Translations under genes and position numbers: made by a program
In this document: piece by piece, positions 22,493 through 32,617 of the stretch
How positions within the stretch are numbered: position 1 is the stretch's first letter
Layout of the letters: each line of letters begins with the position of its first letter
The notes under the pieces: model-generated
The model's input: only the letters and a program-made list of their open reading frames with translations
Database searches by the model: none
What the model was told of the DNA's origin: nothing
NCBI GenBank assembly: GCA_900323505.1
Contig: OOIN01000042.1
Coordinates: 124,001 to 188,000 of the forward strand
Direction: 5' to 3'
DNA length: 64,000 nt
Origin: Ustilago trichophora
Lineage: Eukaryota; Basidiomycota; Ustilaginomycetes; Ustilaginales; Ustilaginaceae

Positions 22493-22642
22493 CAAAAAAA
22501 TGTAAAACGGACAAAACATTGAGAATAGAAACCAAACATGTTGGATACGTGCAAGAACAAAGAGATGAGAACCAGGGGACAGGGCCAAGACTTTGTCAAG
22601 CAAGAGGCTTTGTACAAGATGATGGGCGCTGAAAGCGAATGA
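22264..22642. other. Intergenic region between convergent genes
   Basis: Shared 3' region of the peroxiredoxin (+) and AMMECR1 (-) genes. It holds a poly-T/poly-A pair and the AAAAC repeat listed separately. Confidence 0.6.
22456..22500. repeat. (AAAAC)n repeat
   Basis: A poly-A run followed by about six AAAAC units and a further A run, in the 3' intergenic region. Confidence 0.9.
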
Positions 22643-23440
22643 TTACAGTAGATCCTGCTTCCAGGCGACATAATCATGCCAAGTAGATTGAACTTTTTCC
22701 GAGCGATACCTTCTGACTCGTAAAGCTTTTCGAATGTCTTCTGTGATTCTGCCGTTGAATCCTGCTTTTCGAATGGCCGAGTCGATAGCTTGTTGCTTTG
22801 ACCAACCTTGATCGGGAATGACATCTGGTAGATAAGTTGCGGTGAGGAAAGTGGGTTCGGAGGATGAAGATCTGGAGAGACGAGTTTTCTTGGCTGCTGG
22901 AGCTGGGGTGGAAGCGCCGGAGCCGGAAGAAGAGCTTGCACTGTCTTCGTTGCCTCGCGCAAGCAACGGTTTGGGAGCTAGGGCAGGATTGGGGAGGTGG
23001 ATGTAGATTCCGTGTACGCCGACTTGCCAATCGAGATAGTCTTGGCAGTCCTCGAATTCGGTTAGCAGCGACACACCGCATTCGAGACGTGAGAGCTCGA
23101 CTTGGGAGATGGGCGAAAAACGACGATCTTTGAAGGCCGAGATGCTGGCATACTCGGCGAGGCCATGAGCAAGCGGGTAGGGTTCAAAAGTACCAATGCA
23201 GCCTCGAAGACGAGGCGTAGGTCGAGAAGAGGGAGAAGAGAGAATGGACTTGCGCGTGGAGCTGTGAGGGAAGATGTTCCAAGTGACAAAGAGGGGATAC
23301 TCTTGATCGTCATCATTGAAAGGAGGGCTGGGTTTGGGTTCTGAGTTTGAGTTCAATTCGTGTTCAATGACCATGAAGCAGTAGTAGCAGTGTTCGGGGA
23401 TGGCAGTCGAGGGAGCGTGACTAGGGGCGGAAGGAGTCAT
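22643..23440 (-). CDS. AMMECR1-domain protein
   Basis: A 265-residue protein consisting almost entirely of an AMMECR1 domain. The diagnostic 'LRGCIGTFEPYPLAHGLAEY' block sits near residue 92, followed by 'SAFKDRRFSPISQVELSRLE', 'YLDWQVGVHGIYI' and a C-terminal block 'ATYLPDVIPDQGWSKQQAID'. A Ser-rich insert with Lys/Arg (about 172-198) separates the two halves, as in other fungal members. The family is conserved from archaea to humans; its chemistry is still unclear, and a nucleic acid or redox-related role has been proposed. I start at the ATG at 23440; a frame-compatible codon further upstream is not ATG. There are no introns. Confidence 0.88.
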   Translation of the reverse strand: MTPSAPSHAPSTAIPEHCYYCFMVIEHELNSNSEPKPSPPFNDDDQEYPLFVTWNIFPHSSTRKSILSSPSSRPTPRLRGCIGTFEPYPLAHGLAEYASISAFKDRRFSPISQVELSRLECGVSLLTEFEDCQDYLDWQVGVHGIYIHLPNPALAPKPLLARGNEDSASSSSGSGASTPAPAAKKTRLSRSSSSEPTFLTATYLPDVIPDQGWSKQQAIDSAIRKAGFNGRITEDIRKALRVRRYRSEKVQSTWHDYVAWKQDLL

Positions 23441-23806
23441 GGCGATCAATTCTCAGATTATGAGTGTACCTGCGTGGAGATTCGATTGCAGAATTGTTTA
23501 TCGAAGGAAAAGCCTCTCCAGGAGGAAGGTGATACGCTTGGGACAATGCAAAGTATGTTGATCCGCGCAAGCCAGGCACGGAAAGACTAGTGCAGATGGC
23601 AACAGGACCAGAATGAAGTTGAAGCGACGGTAAGCCAGCGTCGCTCAGAAGGGCAAAAAGTGGCTCTTGTGGCGACGGGGGATACCAGCTCGCGACGACG
23701 CCAGAGTAATAATGAAGCAAAGAGTATATGCTCCTGGGGTTTATGTGCAACGATCTGCTTGAAGGGTCGAGGAAGTTGTGAGGGAGGCAAGACAAGATGG
23801 TTGCGT

Positions 23807-23836
23807 AGTAGAGTAGAGTAGAGTACTGTACAGTAT
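23807..23836. repeat. GTAGA run merging into a perfect TACTGTACAGTA palindrome
   Basis: Four (GTAGA)-like units are followed by the 12-bp perfect palindrome tactgtacagta, another member of the GTAC family of blocks. Confidence 0.85.
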
Positions 23837-24445
23837 CCACAGTAGAGGATGGTCCAAACGCTGAGCAGCGCAAGTCAAAGTTGGACCCTGCGTCAGATAA
23901 AGCGCGCAAGGTGCTGTGCTGGGTCGGTCGGCTGATACTCATTCAAGGCCTTTGATGGTTCAAATCCAAGATCTGCAAAGCAAGAGCGCTGTTGAAAGGG
24001 TCTTGTCTCATCCCGAGAGAGAGGGTTGCAGCATGCCAATCATTTTGACTGACCCGGCCGGAAGCAGATTTGCCAGAGCTGAAAGAAGAGGCGAAAAAGG
24101 AGGGGGCATGACATCAGCATGCGTTCCACTCTTCTGTTGTGTGAATGGGACGAGTGGGACGTGCGCAATTTGGACGAAAAAAAAAAAAAAAAAAGAACGT
24201 GTCTGTCTGTGTGGGCCTCGGCCAACGTGACTGCAGTCCAGTGTCATCCTCCACACGCCCAGCTGCCCAGCTGTGCGTCGCGATTTCCGAAGCTCTTTTG
24301 GTCTGAACCCCAATCGGATAGCTCCGAAGACAACCCTGATCCAGGCCCTGAAAGCGGATTCCCTTCCGAGCAACTGTACAAAGTACGAGGTAGTGAAGCC
24401 AAAGATAGAAACAAAAGAAGCGTTTGCCTACCCGAGATCGGGGTT

Positions 24446-24524
24446 AGAGAGAGAGAAAAAGAGAGAGAGAGAGAGAGTGTGTGTGTGTGTGTGTGTGTTG
24501 TTGTTGTTGTTGATGATGATGATG
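24446..24524. repeat. Compound GA / GT / TTG / ATG microsatellite
   Basis: Four different simple repeats follow one another without spacer: (GA)n, (GT)n, (GTT)n and (GAT)n, in the 5' flank of the TspO gene, about 200 bp before the ATG. Confidence 0.95.
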
Positions 24525-24727
24525 CGGGATTGACGCGGAGGATCAGTCTAGCTCGCTTTCTCCTCTGTGTGTGAAGCCCCCTCTCTCTCTACCTACCTAT
24601 TGAAATGGCTGGCTGGATTACAAATACAACTCGTCACGCTCTCAATCCCTTCTCCGCCTGATCTTGAATCTTTGATCTTCCCATCCTACCACATCTATCC
24701 CTTCCATCCATCACCAACATCGCCAAC

Positions 24728-25395
24728 ATGTCCAACCTTCCAGGCCTCCTCATTGACCTCGTACGTCTTTCCAACCTCTCCTGTCTCACTCCAAGTATAT
24801 CCCAAATCTAGTACTGACTTGCTACTTGATCATCTCATTTCCCATCCCCCAACAGCCCCGCAACCCTATCGTCGCGGTGGGTATTCCCGTCGCTGTCGGC
24901 GTCCTTGGCGGCTTTGCTACCAAGTCGTCCAACTACTCGCCCGACTCGGTCTGGTACAAGTCACTCAAGAAGCCCAGCCTCAACCCTCCCCCGAGCTACT
25001 TTGGCATCGTTTGGCCTGTCCTCTATGCTTCCATGGGCTGGGCTTCCCACTTGACCGTCAAGGCTCTCGACCGCACCCCTCCCGGTCTTGGCCGTGACGT
25101 CGCCAAAAAGGCTCTCTCCCTCTACTGGATCCAGCTCGGCCTCAATGCTCTTTGGTCGCCTCTCTTCTTCGGAACCGGTAACGTCGGTCTCGCTCTCGTC
25201 AACATTGGCGCCCTCACCGGTACCGTCGGCTACTGGGCTGCCACCGTAAAGGACGTCGATGAGACCGCCGGCCTCCTCACCATCCCTTACGTCGGATGGC
25301 TCGCTTATGCCACTTACCTCAACGCCAGCATCTGGTGGCAGAACTACGGCTCGTCCAAGTTTGGCAAGCTCAAGAAGCAGGCCAAGGACCTCTAA
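24728..25395 (+). CDS. TspO/MBR (translocator protein) family membrane protein, two exons
   Basis: A small five-helix membrane protein of the TspO/peripheral benzodiazepine receptor family, which binds porphyrins and sterol-like ligands in the outer mitochondrial or ER membrane. I read exon 1 as 24728-24760 (MSNLPGLLIDL), an intron as 24761-24855 (gtacgt...caacag) and exon 2 as 24856-25395, giving 190 residues. Family hallmarks are 'WYKSLKKPSLNPPPSYFGIV' after helix 1, 'WPVLYASMGWASHL', 'YWIQLGLNALWSPLFFG' and the closing 'YVGWLAYATYLNASIWWQN'. The C-terminus ends in a short Lys-rich tail. Ligand and role (tetrapyrrole handling, stress) are inferred from the family. Confidence 0.92.
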
Positions 25396-25710
25396 GCTCT
25401 TCCTTTGATTAGCATGAACAATCGCCGCTGATGTCGCAAGTTGTTAGCGGCGTACGAGGCGAATGTATTCTATAAATTCTGACTCGATGAGTTATCTCAA
25501 AGTTGATCTCAAATAACGTAATGGCGCTCGTGTCTGTTTGTCGAGATTCAACTCGGAATGTATACTTGCACACTCTGCCAATCGCATCGCACAAGACCTA
25601 AATAATCTGGACATCTGATGAGCATTGTGAAATTGTAAATCTTGATCCTAATCCTAGTCCATGTCGATCCAGTCTAAAGTTGTCTATGATTTGCGTGCGA
25701 GGGGTGTAGC
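25396..25710. other. Intergenic region between convergent genes
   Basis: Shared 3' region of the TspO (+) and Vip1 (-) genes. I see nothing specific in it. Confidence 0.5.
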
Positions 25711-28491
25711 TCAAGCCTGCCTGACGGAGCTGCGATCGGTATCTACACTATCTCTTCTGTTTTTGATGGGCATAAACTGACGATCTGGATCGTCTTGACC
25801 GAAGAAAACGGTTGAACCTTCGACCATGCCTCTTTCAACCCTACTATCTCTGCTACTATGAGCTTCAAGTTTGGCCATTGCATCGTCAAAGTCCATATGA
25901 GTTGTTAGAGGACGTCTTGGAAGAGGCGTCAAAGCGTGTCTAGCGTCGAGGTTGATGCTGAGGATATTGCTTGAGTGGGCACCTTCCGAAACGCTAATTA
26001 GTAGCGAATACTGCTGCTGCTGCTGCTGTTGTTGTTGTTGGGAGGAAGCAAGGGAAGAGGTGGAAGGGCTTTTGTGAAGGCTATTGGATGCACTTCCACC
26101 TGAAGTGATACTGTTGGAATTGCGTTCGTAAACTTCAAATGTGATACTTGCAAAATAGTCCAGAGGGGGCATCTTGGGCATAACCACATTCAACTCTGAC
26201 GCCAGGACCAGATTGAGCAAGGTATGAATGTGACTCTCCTTTGTAAAGTAAAGACTGCAAATTCCTTTAGTCTCCTTTGCACCCTTAAGGTCTTCAACAA
26301 TGTTGTTGAGAAGAGGCATTGAAGTTAGGAATCCAATCTCCTCCTTTTCCTCTGGAGTAATACCATACTCTCTTGGGCAGATAAAGGAGAACAAAGCCAA
26401 CGCTTTTCGGTAAAGTTCGTGAAGATGGGTCAAACGTTGATCCAAATCCTCGTTCTCGAAAGCCTTATCGGCAAAGACTGTCTCGATGAATTGTCGATTA
26501 TGCAAACCATCATGGCTCAACATATCGTACAATTCCGACGAACGCGAAGGATCATGCGGATCTTCTTCGAAATCGTTAAAGAGCTTCTCCCAACGTTCCC
26601 TAAACAGTTGAGGAGTCTCATGAGTGCACCATCTCGTCTGAACCCGATCAATCGCTTTGCCCAACGTCTTGTAGTTGAAGCGCATAATCTCGCGCAACTT
26701 GCCCAACAATCCTGCGATCTCCAACGCCAACTTTGCCGGAGGAGGCAAATCTTCAGCCCAATCATCGGGCACATGATTCGCCTCGGGAGAATCAGGTCTC
26801 AGCGAAGCCTTTAACTTTTTCTTGACCACATCCATAACATCCTTGGCCGCGTTGGAATCATCCAATAGATCCTTTCTAATGATCATCTCCTTTTCGCCGC
26901 TCGACTCGTCCAAAAAGGCAGCTGCAAAGATCTCTGCCGAAGCTGTCACTCTGCGCTCCGACGAGGTGTAAACAGTACAGTTGGACAGAGCATCGGCATT
27001 CATAATGATCATATCTTTTCGCATGTTGTTTCCAAATTCTTTGGCTTGATGACGTGCAGCATGCGAGAATTCTCCACCCCACTTGATGATGAGTTGCATC
27101 TTGGAAAGGTCGCCAGACGATTTGTCAAAGCTGGGCTTAATCTGGACTTTGGTACCAGCCAGGTCTTTCTTACGGTTGATGAGTTGGATGATGAGCTCGA
27201 GGTCTTGGGTGTTGGCTCCGGGAAGAGCGAGTGCTTCGGATGCGGCGGTGGAGACGAGATCGAGTTGGGTTCGAAGGATGATTTCTTCGCGTCGGCCTTG
27301 GAGTAGGGCGATGAGGGGGGCGGCCCAGGTTTCGGAAGGCTTGAAGGATCGCTTGAGCTTTTGCTTGGGTGTTCGGTCACCGTGTCGGAAGACGGTAACG
27401 GAAGCCTTGAGGTTCCAAGCCGAACGTTCTCTTTCTCGTGGGCTCGAACTGCCCATGCCACTAGCCGAGCTGCCAATCGGCCTTGGAACGACATTAGTCT
27501 TACAGAAGCGGCTGAGGATCTCGGCACACTTGTCGTAGTAAAAATCGTTACCCTTGACAAAACTCCAGCCATTGACGTCGATAACGTAGCTCTTACCGCC
27601 AACACGAAGCAGGTCGAATCCGCAAATGTTTTGCTTGAAGGCCTTGGAGATGGCAGTAGCCATCTTGACCTCTTGATCGCTGAGCTTGGTGATATACCTA
27701 ATCTCCTTTCCATCCGGGTTTCTCTTGACGACACCGTCGACGACGGGCGACTTTCTCGTCTCGGCATGGACAAAGTGTGGACCGATGGTATACACCTTGA
27801 TATCCTCTGCATTGTCTACGTCCATAAACTGCTCGTAGATGTACGAACCGTCGGTCCTAGGCTGCACAAGGTTGGGATCGTACTCGGACGATTTGTTGCC
27901 CACCTTCCTGAACAGCCTCCTACCGCCGCCACCTCTGCTCTTGGGAAAGTAAATATGAATGTTATGATCTTCGCCCGAAACGGGCTTCTCCACAAAAGGC
28001 TTTTCAATCTTTTGTGCACCAATCCTCAACACATCGTATCCTTCCATACTACACTGCTTGAGATCTCTGTCCTTCTTCAAATCCGCCCCGAGCCTGTTTT
28101 TTAAATCGTCAATAATCACATCCTCCAGATCAGGACCACCATCCCTATCGACCTCCAATCTTGGTGGCGTCGGGACGCCTACACTGTCCAAAATCTGCAA
28201 CACTGCGCGACGATCCCAGAGGACCTGCTGCAATCTTAGATCGTTGACCAACACTGGCTTGCGCAGATCGGCATACGAGATGGCTTTATCCAGAGGGAAG
28301 CCAGTCGAGAAGAAGGAGATGAGAACGTCGACAATGGGCCAATCTTGAACGGGTTCGTCGAGGATGACTTTTTCACCAAAGATGGTAACGTCGTATTCTT
28401 TGGTGCTGATGAGACGGTTGAGGATGTTCTGCATGGGTTTGCTACGTGCCTTTCGATCCATGGCCGCTACGCCTAGTTGAATTCGCTCCAT
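25711..28491 (-). CDS. Vip1/Asp1-type inositol hexakisphosphate / PP-InsP5 kinase
   Basis: A 926-residue bifunctional enzyme that makes 1-position inositol pyrophosphates with its N-terminal ATP-grasp kinase (about residues 1-330) and has a C-terminal histidine-acid-phosphatase-like domain (about 360-880). The N-terminus 'LGVAAMDRKARSKPMQNIL' is the family signature, and the kinase end shows 'DVNGWSFVKGNDFYYDKCA' (305-323). The phosphatase motif 'RHGDRTP' is at 369-375 and 'ESHIHTLLNLV' near 755. A polyQ run (about 820) and Ser-rich linker lie near the C-terminus. Fission yeast Asp1 (about 920 residues) has the same length and order. It signals phosphate status and affects polarity and cell shape. 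The ATG at 28491 gives a family-like start without an intron. Confidence 0.95.
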   Translation of the reverse strand: MERIQLGVAAMDRKARSKPMQNILNRLISTKEYDVTIFGEKVILDEPVQDWPIVDVLISFFSTGFPLDKAISYADLRKPVLVNDLRLQQVLWDRRAVLQILDSVGVPTPPRLEVDRDGGPDLEDVIIDDLKNRLGADLKKDRDLKQCSMEGYDVLRIGAQKIEKPFVEKPVSGEDHNIHIYFPKSRGGGGRRLFRKVGNKSSEYDPNLVQPRTDGSYIYEQFMDVDNAEDIKVYTIGPHFVHAETRKSPVVDGVVKRNPDGKEIRYITKLSDQEVKMATAISKAFKQNICGFDLLRVGGKSYVIDVNGWSFVKGNDFYYDKCAEILSRFCKTNVVPRPIGSSASGMGSSSPRERERSAWNLKASVTVFRHGDRTPKQKLKRSFKPSETWAAPLIALLQGRREEIILRTQLDLVSTAASEALALPGANTQDLELIIQLINRKKDLAGTKVQIKPSFDKSSGDLSKMQLIIKWGGEFSHAARHQAKEFGNNMRKDMIIMNADALSNCTVYTSSERRVTASAEIFAAAFLDESSGEKEMIIRKDLLDDSNAAKDVMDVVKKKLKASLRPDSPEANHVPDDWAEDLPPPAKLALEIAGLLGKLREIMRFNYKTLGKAIDRVQTRWCTHETPQLFRERWEKLFNDFEEDPHDPSRSSELYDMLSHDGLHNRQFIETVFADKAFENEDLDQRLTHLHELYRKALALFSFICPREYGITPEEKEEIGFLTSMPLLNNIVEDLKGAKETKGICSLYFTKESHIHTLLNLVLASELNVVMPKMPPLDYFASITFEVYERNSNSITSGGSASNSLHKSPSTSSLASSQQQQQQQQQQYSLLISVSEGAHSSNILSINLDARHALTPLPRRPLTTHMDFDDAMAKLEAHSSRDSRVERGMVEGSTVFFGQDDPDRQFMPIKNRRDSVDTDRSSVRQA

Positions 28492-29355
28492 GTTGGGCGG
28501 TTCTCAAGGAAGGAGCAAGTAGAAAGGTTGTGGTGTTGCAATGGAAAGATGGGGAAAAAAGGTCGGGAGCAAAGGAGGGGAAGGATGTCGTATGCTGCTG
28601 AGAACGTGCTCCACAAGAAAGCTGAAGAGATGGAACAAGAAGAAAGAAAAAAAAGGTTGAGAAAATGGCACTAAAAAGCAAACGAAATTGCACGAATTCT
28701 TATCGTGACCAAAGCGCCCTCTCACTTTGTACCGCCATCTGTGCCATATGTAGAGCTCGAGACAGGTTTTCAAAGAGAGCCGGAACCACACAAGAGGCGC
28801 TGGAGTGTCAGAACAAGTAGCGCAAGGCTTGTGTTGAACCACCCGAAGCAAGAAAGCGAAGGCCTAGAGAAGAGACAAGGTACGGTACGCCGAAAGTGGC
28901 AGGATCAGGGATATGGTGTGCACGTGTGCAACTACCGGTCCAGACTTGATCATCGCTCCATCATGCAGCATCTGTCTGCAGAGATCCGCTTGTCTATCAA
29001 ACTGTCAGAAGAAGCTTTGTATTATCCTCCTCTTGCTCTTGCTCTTGCTCTTGCTCTTCCAAGCGTTGTTCGAGAGGAGGCCTTGAAAGCCAAGAATTAA
29101 TATTTCGAGCTCGGGCATTTCGACTGTGTGTGAGCCAAAACCAAACGCCCCTTTTTTGAGCAACAACGACACACCAAAGAACACATTTCCAAAAAACAAA
29201 AACATAAAACAAAAAGAAAAACACGCGTTGAGTGTAACTCTCATCCAACACACACTCGGCCATCGTATCCACCCTCGAGCTCATATCGATCCATTCGCTG
29301 CCATCTTCTATAGAACGTCGCATCCAGGGTATCATCTCGCCAAGTCGACATCACC
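28492..29355. other. Intergenic region between divergent genes
   Basis: Shared 5' region of the Vip1 (-) and Ivy1-like (+) genes. The side nearest Vip1 is pyrimidine-rich in its sense direction. A (CTTGCT)n run is at 29031-29056. I see no coding sequence. Confidence 0.5.
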
Positions 29356-31206
29356 ATGCCCCGACCACAATCTATCCGATCATTACACATGCCGCCACGC
29401 CAAAACGATCCAAGTGGCGGCGCTTCCCCTTTTCCTAATGCACCTCCCTCACCCTCTCTCTCAACCACAACGCGAGCCTCTCTCGACTTCCCATCTCGAC
29501 CCGCCGTCCTCATCACCAGAGCCGACCTACGAACCTCGCTCGCCGCCTACGAAGCCCTCTTGACCTCTGCGAAAGCCTACACCTCTGCCATGCTCTCCAT
29601 GGCCAAAGCCTCCTCCGATCTCGCGTGTGCCCTCGAGACATGTGCCCGCGTTAAAGGCGCCCACGACTCTGGTCCCGGCCTTCAAGCCGCCAGCGGTCTC
29701 CATTTCCTCAAAAGCAACTATGAGCAAGTCCTCTGCGACACGTTTTGGAAAGACTTTTCCATCCCTCTCCTCAGCCACTATGACACCTACCGATCCGCAT
29801 GCACCGATCGTCAAGTCCTTCACGATAAAGCAGTCACCGACAAATCAAAACAACTCAAGGACGCAGAGGCACGCAACAACCGCGCTGGACGCAAAAAGCA
29901 ACGCGATCTCAACTCGTTCCGTCGTGCACTCGCCGAACTCCAATCCCACGTAGACGCCATCGATGAGCTCAAGGCACAGTACTACAACGAGGTCCTCGAT
30001 GCCGAACACGAAGTGTGGCAGTTTATCCAGAGTAAAGTCGCACTCATCGTAAGGTCGCAGATTGAAATCTCAGAGAGGATCAGCTCAAAAGGTTTGAATG
30101 ATCCCGTGTTGGAACAGATGCTGGCCACGATTCCAGATCCATTTGGTAGTTATGGACCTGCAAAACAGGATGGAGAGATCTTTAGCATTCTCCCTCCTAT
30201 CTCATTGCTCAGTTCGGGTGCCAATAGCATACATAATACTAGCACCGAGGCTGCTACCAACGATACCAGCCTTACAGATGCACATCTCACCTCGGACGAC
30301 GTCAGACCTACACCTGCTGCCGCGAATGCAACTTCGAACAACAAATCCCTTCTACCGCCCAACATCATGTCGCCCTCCACCCCTAGCAAAGGTCTCTCTC
30401 GAGCCATTTCGAGTTCGAGCAGCAAAACCCTAACTACATCTGCTACACCAACCCGCCCCAGCAGCAACACCACCAACTCGATCCCCAACGACACCCTTCC
30501 CTCGTCTTCCACGCCAAAAGGTTCTCGAGCCAACAACGCACCTTCAGCAGGAGCCACTCCCAAAGCCCGCAAATCCACATCTTCCACCCTCGATGGTCCC
30601 ACCCACTTGGCACGAGACTCACTCCTCGGCCTTTCCTCGGTCTCTGAAGCCACCACAGCCATTTCGACATCGGATGGTAGCCCACATACCGGCTCGGGAG
30701 GACTGTTTGGATCGGAAAGTGTCGACTTTGAAGAACTGCTTTCGAGGGAACAGCTTCGTAGAGATGCTAGTGATGACGGCCATGACGCAGAGACAGATGC
30801 CGCTTGTTCAACAGCGCAACAATCCGATGAGCCGGTAGCGAATGTCGATGCTCAAGAATCCACGACCGCAAATCCCACCGCAGCTGCAAGACTCCGACAG
30901 GTACTGAGCATTATAGAAGAGGATGCAACTGGTCCATTGAGCAGAGCTGGACGTGTGGGCACTGCTTCCAGACCGGTTTCGTCCGTGTACGATGCCGGAC
31001 CGGATCCATTTGCTAATCACGTTGCCGAGATGAGACGCTCGGCATCCCAGACGAGCCATCAGACCGAGGATACTTCAGCAAGAGAAAACCAAGGACAAGG
31101 TGCAACAGAACAAGACGAGACCAATCAGAAACACGCCAGTGGATTCTCAAGCGATGATGGAGCCTCTCGTCATAGTCGTACGCCGTCCAAACTTAGCATT
31201 GATTGA
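29356..31206 (+). CDS. Ivy1-like inverse-BAR phospholipid-binding protein
   Basis: A 616-residue protein whose N-terminal part (about residues 50-265) is a helical I-BAR/IMD-type module. It shows 'ITRADLRTSLAAYEALLTSA', 'AYTSAMLSMAKASSDLACAL', a basic helix 'DAEARNNRAGRKKQRDLNSF' and 'AEHEVWQFIQSKVALIVRSQ'. This resembles fungal Ivy1, an I-BAR protein that binds Vps33 and Ypt7 and works on vacuole/endosome membranes and TORC1 signalling. The remainder (about 280-616) is Ser/Thr-rich and disordered, with many possible phosphorylation sites, and has no domain I recognise. I start at 29356; a second ATG twelve codons in (MPPRQ) is possible. Identification rests on fold pattern and a few blocks, so the paralogue assignment is moderate. 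Confidence 0.75.
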   Translation: MPRPQSIRSLHMPPRQNDPSGGASPFPNAPPSPSLSTTTRASLDFPSRPAVLITRADLRTSLAAYEALLTSAKAYTSAMLSMAKASSDLACALETCARVKGAHDSGPGLQAASGLHFLKSNYEQVLCDTFWKDFSIPLLSHYDTYRSACTDRQVLHDKAVTDKSKQLKDAEARNNRAGRKKQRDLNSFRRALAELQSHVDAIDELKAQYYNEVLDAEHEVWQFIQSKVALIVRSQIEISERISSKGLNDPVLEQMLATIPDPFGSYGPAKQDGEIFSILPPISLLSSGANSIHNTSTEAATNDTSLTDAHLTSDDVRPTPAAANATSNNKSLLPPNIMSPSTPSKGLSRAISSSSSKTLTTSATPTRPSSNTTNSIPNDTLPSSSTPKGSRANNAPSAGATPKARKSTSSTLDGPTHLARDSLLGLSSVSEATTAISTSDGSPHTGSGGLFGSESVDFEELLSREQLRRDASDDGHDAETDAACSTAQQSDEPVANVDAQESTTANPTAAARLRQVLSIIEEDATGPLSRAGRVGTASRPVSSVYDAGPDPFANHVAEMRRSASQTSHQTEDTSARENQGQGATEQDETNQKHASGFSSDDGASRHSRTPSKLSID

Positions 31207-31385
31207 GGACCCTTCCTTCCCTCCCCCTCCCCTCGTGTTTCTTTTCTTTAACGATCTGAAACGATTTGTAACGACCACATACACCGCGTTGATGCTTGGT
31301 TGTGATTTGAATGATACCCCTTTCCTTGTGGAATTTTACAGCTCAATGGTATGTGTCTTGATTCAATGTGACCAGGATCAAGAGG

Positions 31386-31497
31386 GTACTGTACTGTACT
31401 GTATGTTTTCAGGGTCCATGAAGGGACGCCCAACGCACTCGCACGAGTGTATTTTACTGCAATGTACGGTGCTGTACAGTACAGTACAGTACAGTAG
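31386..31497. repeat. Two opposed GTACT / GTACA blocks
   Basis: A GTACT-phase block at 31386-31404 and a GTACA-phase block at 31464-31497 face each other about 60 bp apart. Together they could form a long stem or a pair of palindromic sites. Confidence 0.8.
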
Positions 31498-32065
31498 CTT
31501 GTCGAATAACGTCACCTCGCGTGGAAAGGCGGCCAAGCTTAAAGTTGAAGTATGTTAGCAACTGCAGTGCAGCGTAATCTCACACCGCACCGAGCACCTC
31601 TTTCAGGTTTTTGGCAATGATAAACTCAGTAGTGTGTAACAGAACAGGAGACGTTGTATGTTGGTTTAGATGGCGTGAGTTTTACAACAGCAGCTTAGAA
31701 GCAAGAGGATATTGTATAGGAATGTATAGTGGTTTGCAGAGCTTGGGGATTGTTTTTCTTTTTCTTTTTTCTTTTGCTCACGAGACCTCACCGCTTGCTT
31801 TGCATGTTTGCCCTTTTGTTTGATGGATTCCAGAGCTTTGTTCTGGAAGCTTTTTCTTTTTGCACTCTTTTACCAAACCCTGGACCTTGTTCACTAGTCA
31901 CTGGTATACATCTTGTATTCTCTCCATGTACTGTATACGATACTTTATGGTCCCAGTTTGACTGGCAAAATTGTGAAGACTTGGACCCATCAGAAGACCT
32001 CTTCAACTCGAAATAAAGAGAAAGAGAGTCGGCTGACGATCACTCCATCACGCTGTCGCTCTAGC

Positions 32066-32097
32066 TACTGCACAGTACAGTACAGTACAGTGCTGTA
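32066..32097. repeat. GTACA pentamer block
   Basis: 'cacagtacagtacagtacag' followed by 'tgctgtag', the same family as at 18.8 kb and 31.4 kb. Confidence 0.85.
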
Positions 32098-32406
32098 GAG
32101 GATGCTCGGACCACCCACAAAAGCGCTGCTCGGAAATCTGCACAGCTATGTGATGTTGCAGCTTTCCAAAATACACTGCTCTAGTGGCTTAAAACCTGGA
32201 AAGAGCGGGTTGGGTCGCGTGCCCTTTTGGAGGATACTGTAGAGTACTGAGTAGAATGTGGAGCATTAATTGGCTCAAGAGGTGGGGAACGGGCCATCCG
32301 CGTCACTCTGCTTTCCTCTCTTGCCAAGGCTTAAGCTCTGCTGTGCTGTGCTGTGCTGTGGTGAGCATTGGCAGCGTCATCATACTCACAAGGGCTCTTT
32401 GTCTAG

Positions 32407-32432
32407 CACACACACACACACACACACACACA
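32407..32432. repeat. (CA)n microsatellite
   Basis: About 13 CA units upstream of the Rtc3-like gene. A second run of about 11 units is at 32502-32524, inside the probable 5' leader. Confidence 0.95.
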
Positions 32433-32617
32433 TTCCATCCGCAAGCAGCTAGCTATATTTAAACGCAGACCCTTCCTCCTTCGGCTTGTTGATCTTCCCA
32501 CCACACACACACACACACACACACCTCTCTTACTTTACCAACACTCTTCCAACGAAACAAGACTTTCTTCAAACCTTACCTCTTCTCATTCGAATAACTC
32601 TTTTCCTCGTTTTCAAA

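Larger units (their letters stand above)
23441..24727. other. 1.3 kb intergenic region between divergent genes
   Basis: Shared 5' region of the AMMECR1 (-) and TspO (+) genes. It contains a GTAC-type palindrome (23807-23836), a poly-A run at about 24178-24194 and a long compound microsatellite (listed separately). The sequence at 23957-23967 resembles a tRNA B box, but its stem does not pair and no tRNA is called. Confidence 0.5.
31207..32617. other. 1.4 kb intergenic region rich in GTACA palindromes
   Basis: It lies between the Ivy1-like and Rtc3-like genes (both +). It has four GTAC-type blocks (31386-31404, 31464-31497, 32066-32097, about 32233-32253), a CTGTG run near 32341-32360, two CA microsatellites and a pyrimidine-rich leader before the ATG at 32618. 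No gene supported. Confidence 0.55.

Noticed and set aside
23957..23967. tRNA B-box-like sequence (ggttcaaatcc) in an intergenic region
   Set aside because: The flanking five-base arms do not pair as a T stem and no A box or acceptor stem is found upstream.
28442..28693. Minus-strand ORF with a signal-peptide-like hydrophobic start (possible small secreted effector)
   Set aside because: It overlaps the 5' end and leader of the Vip1 gene in a pyrimidine-rich tract that gives Leu/Phe/Ser runs by chance.
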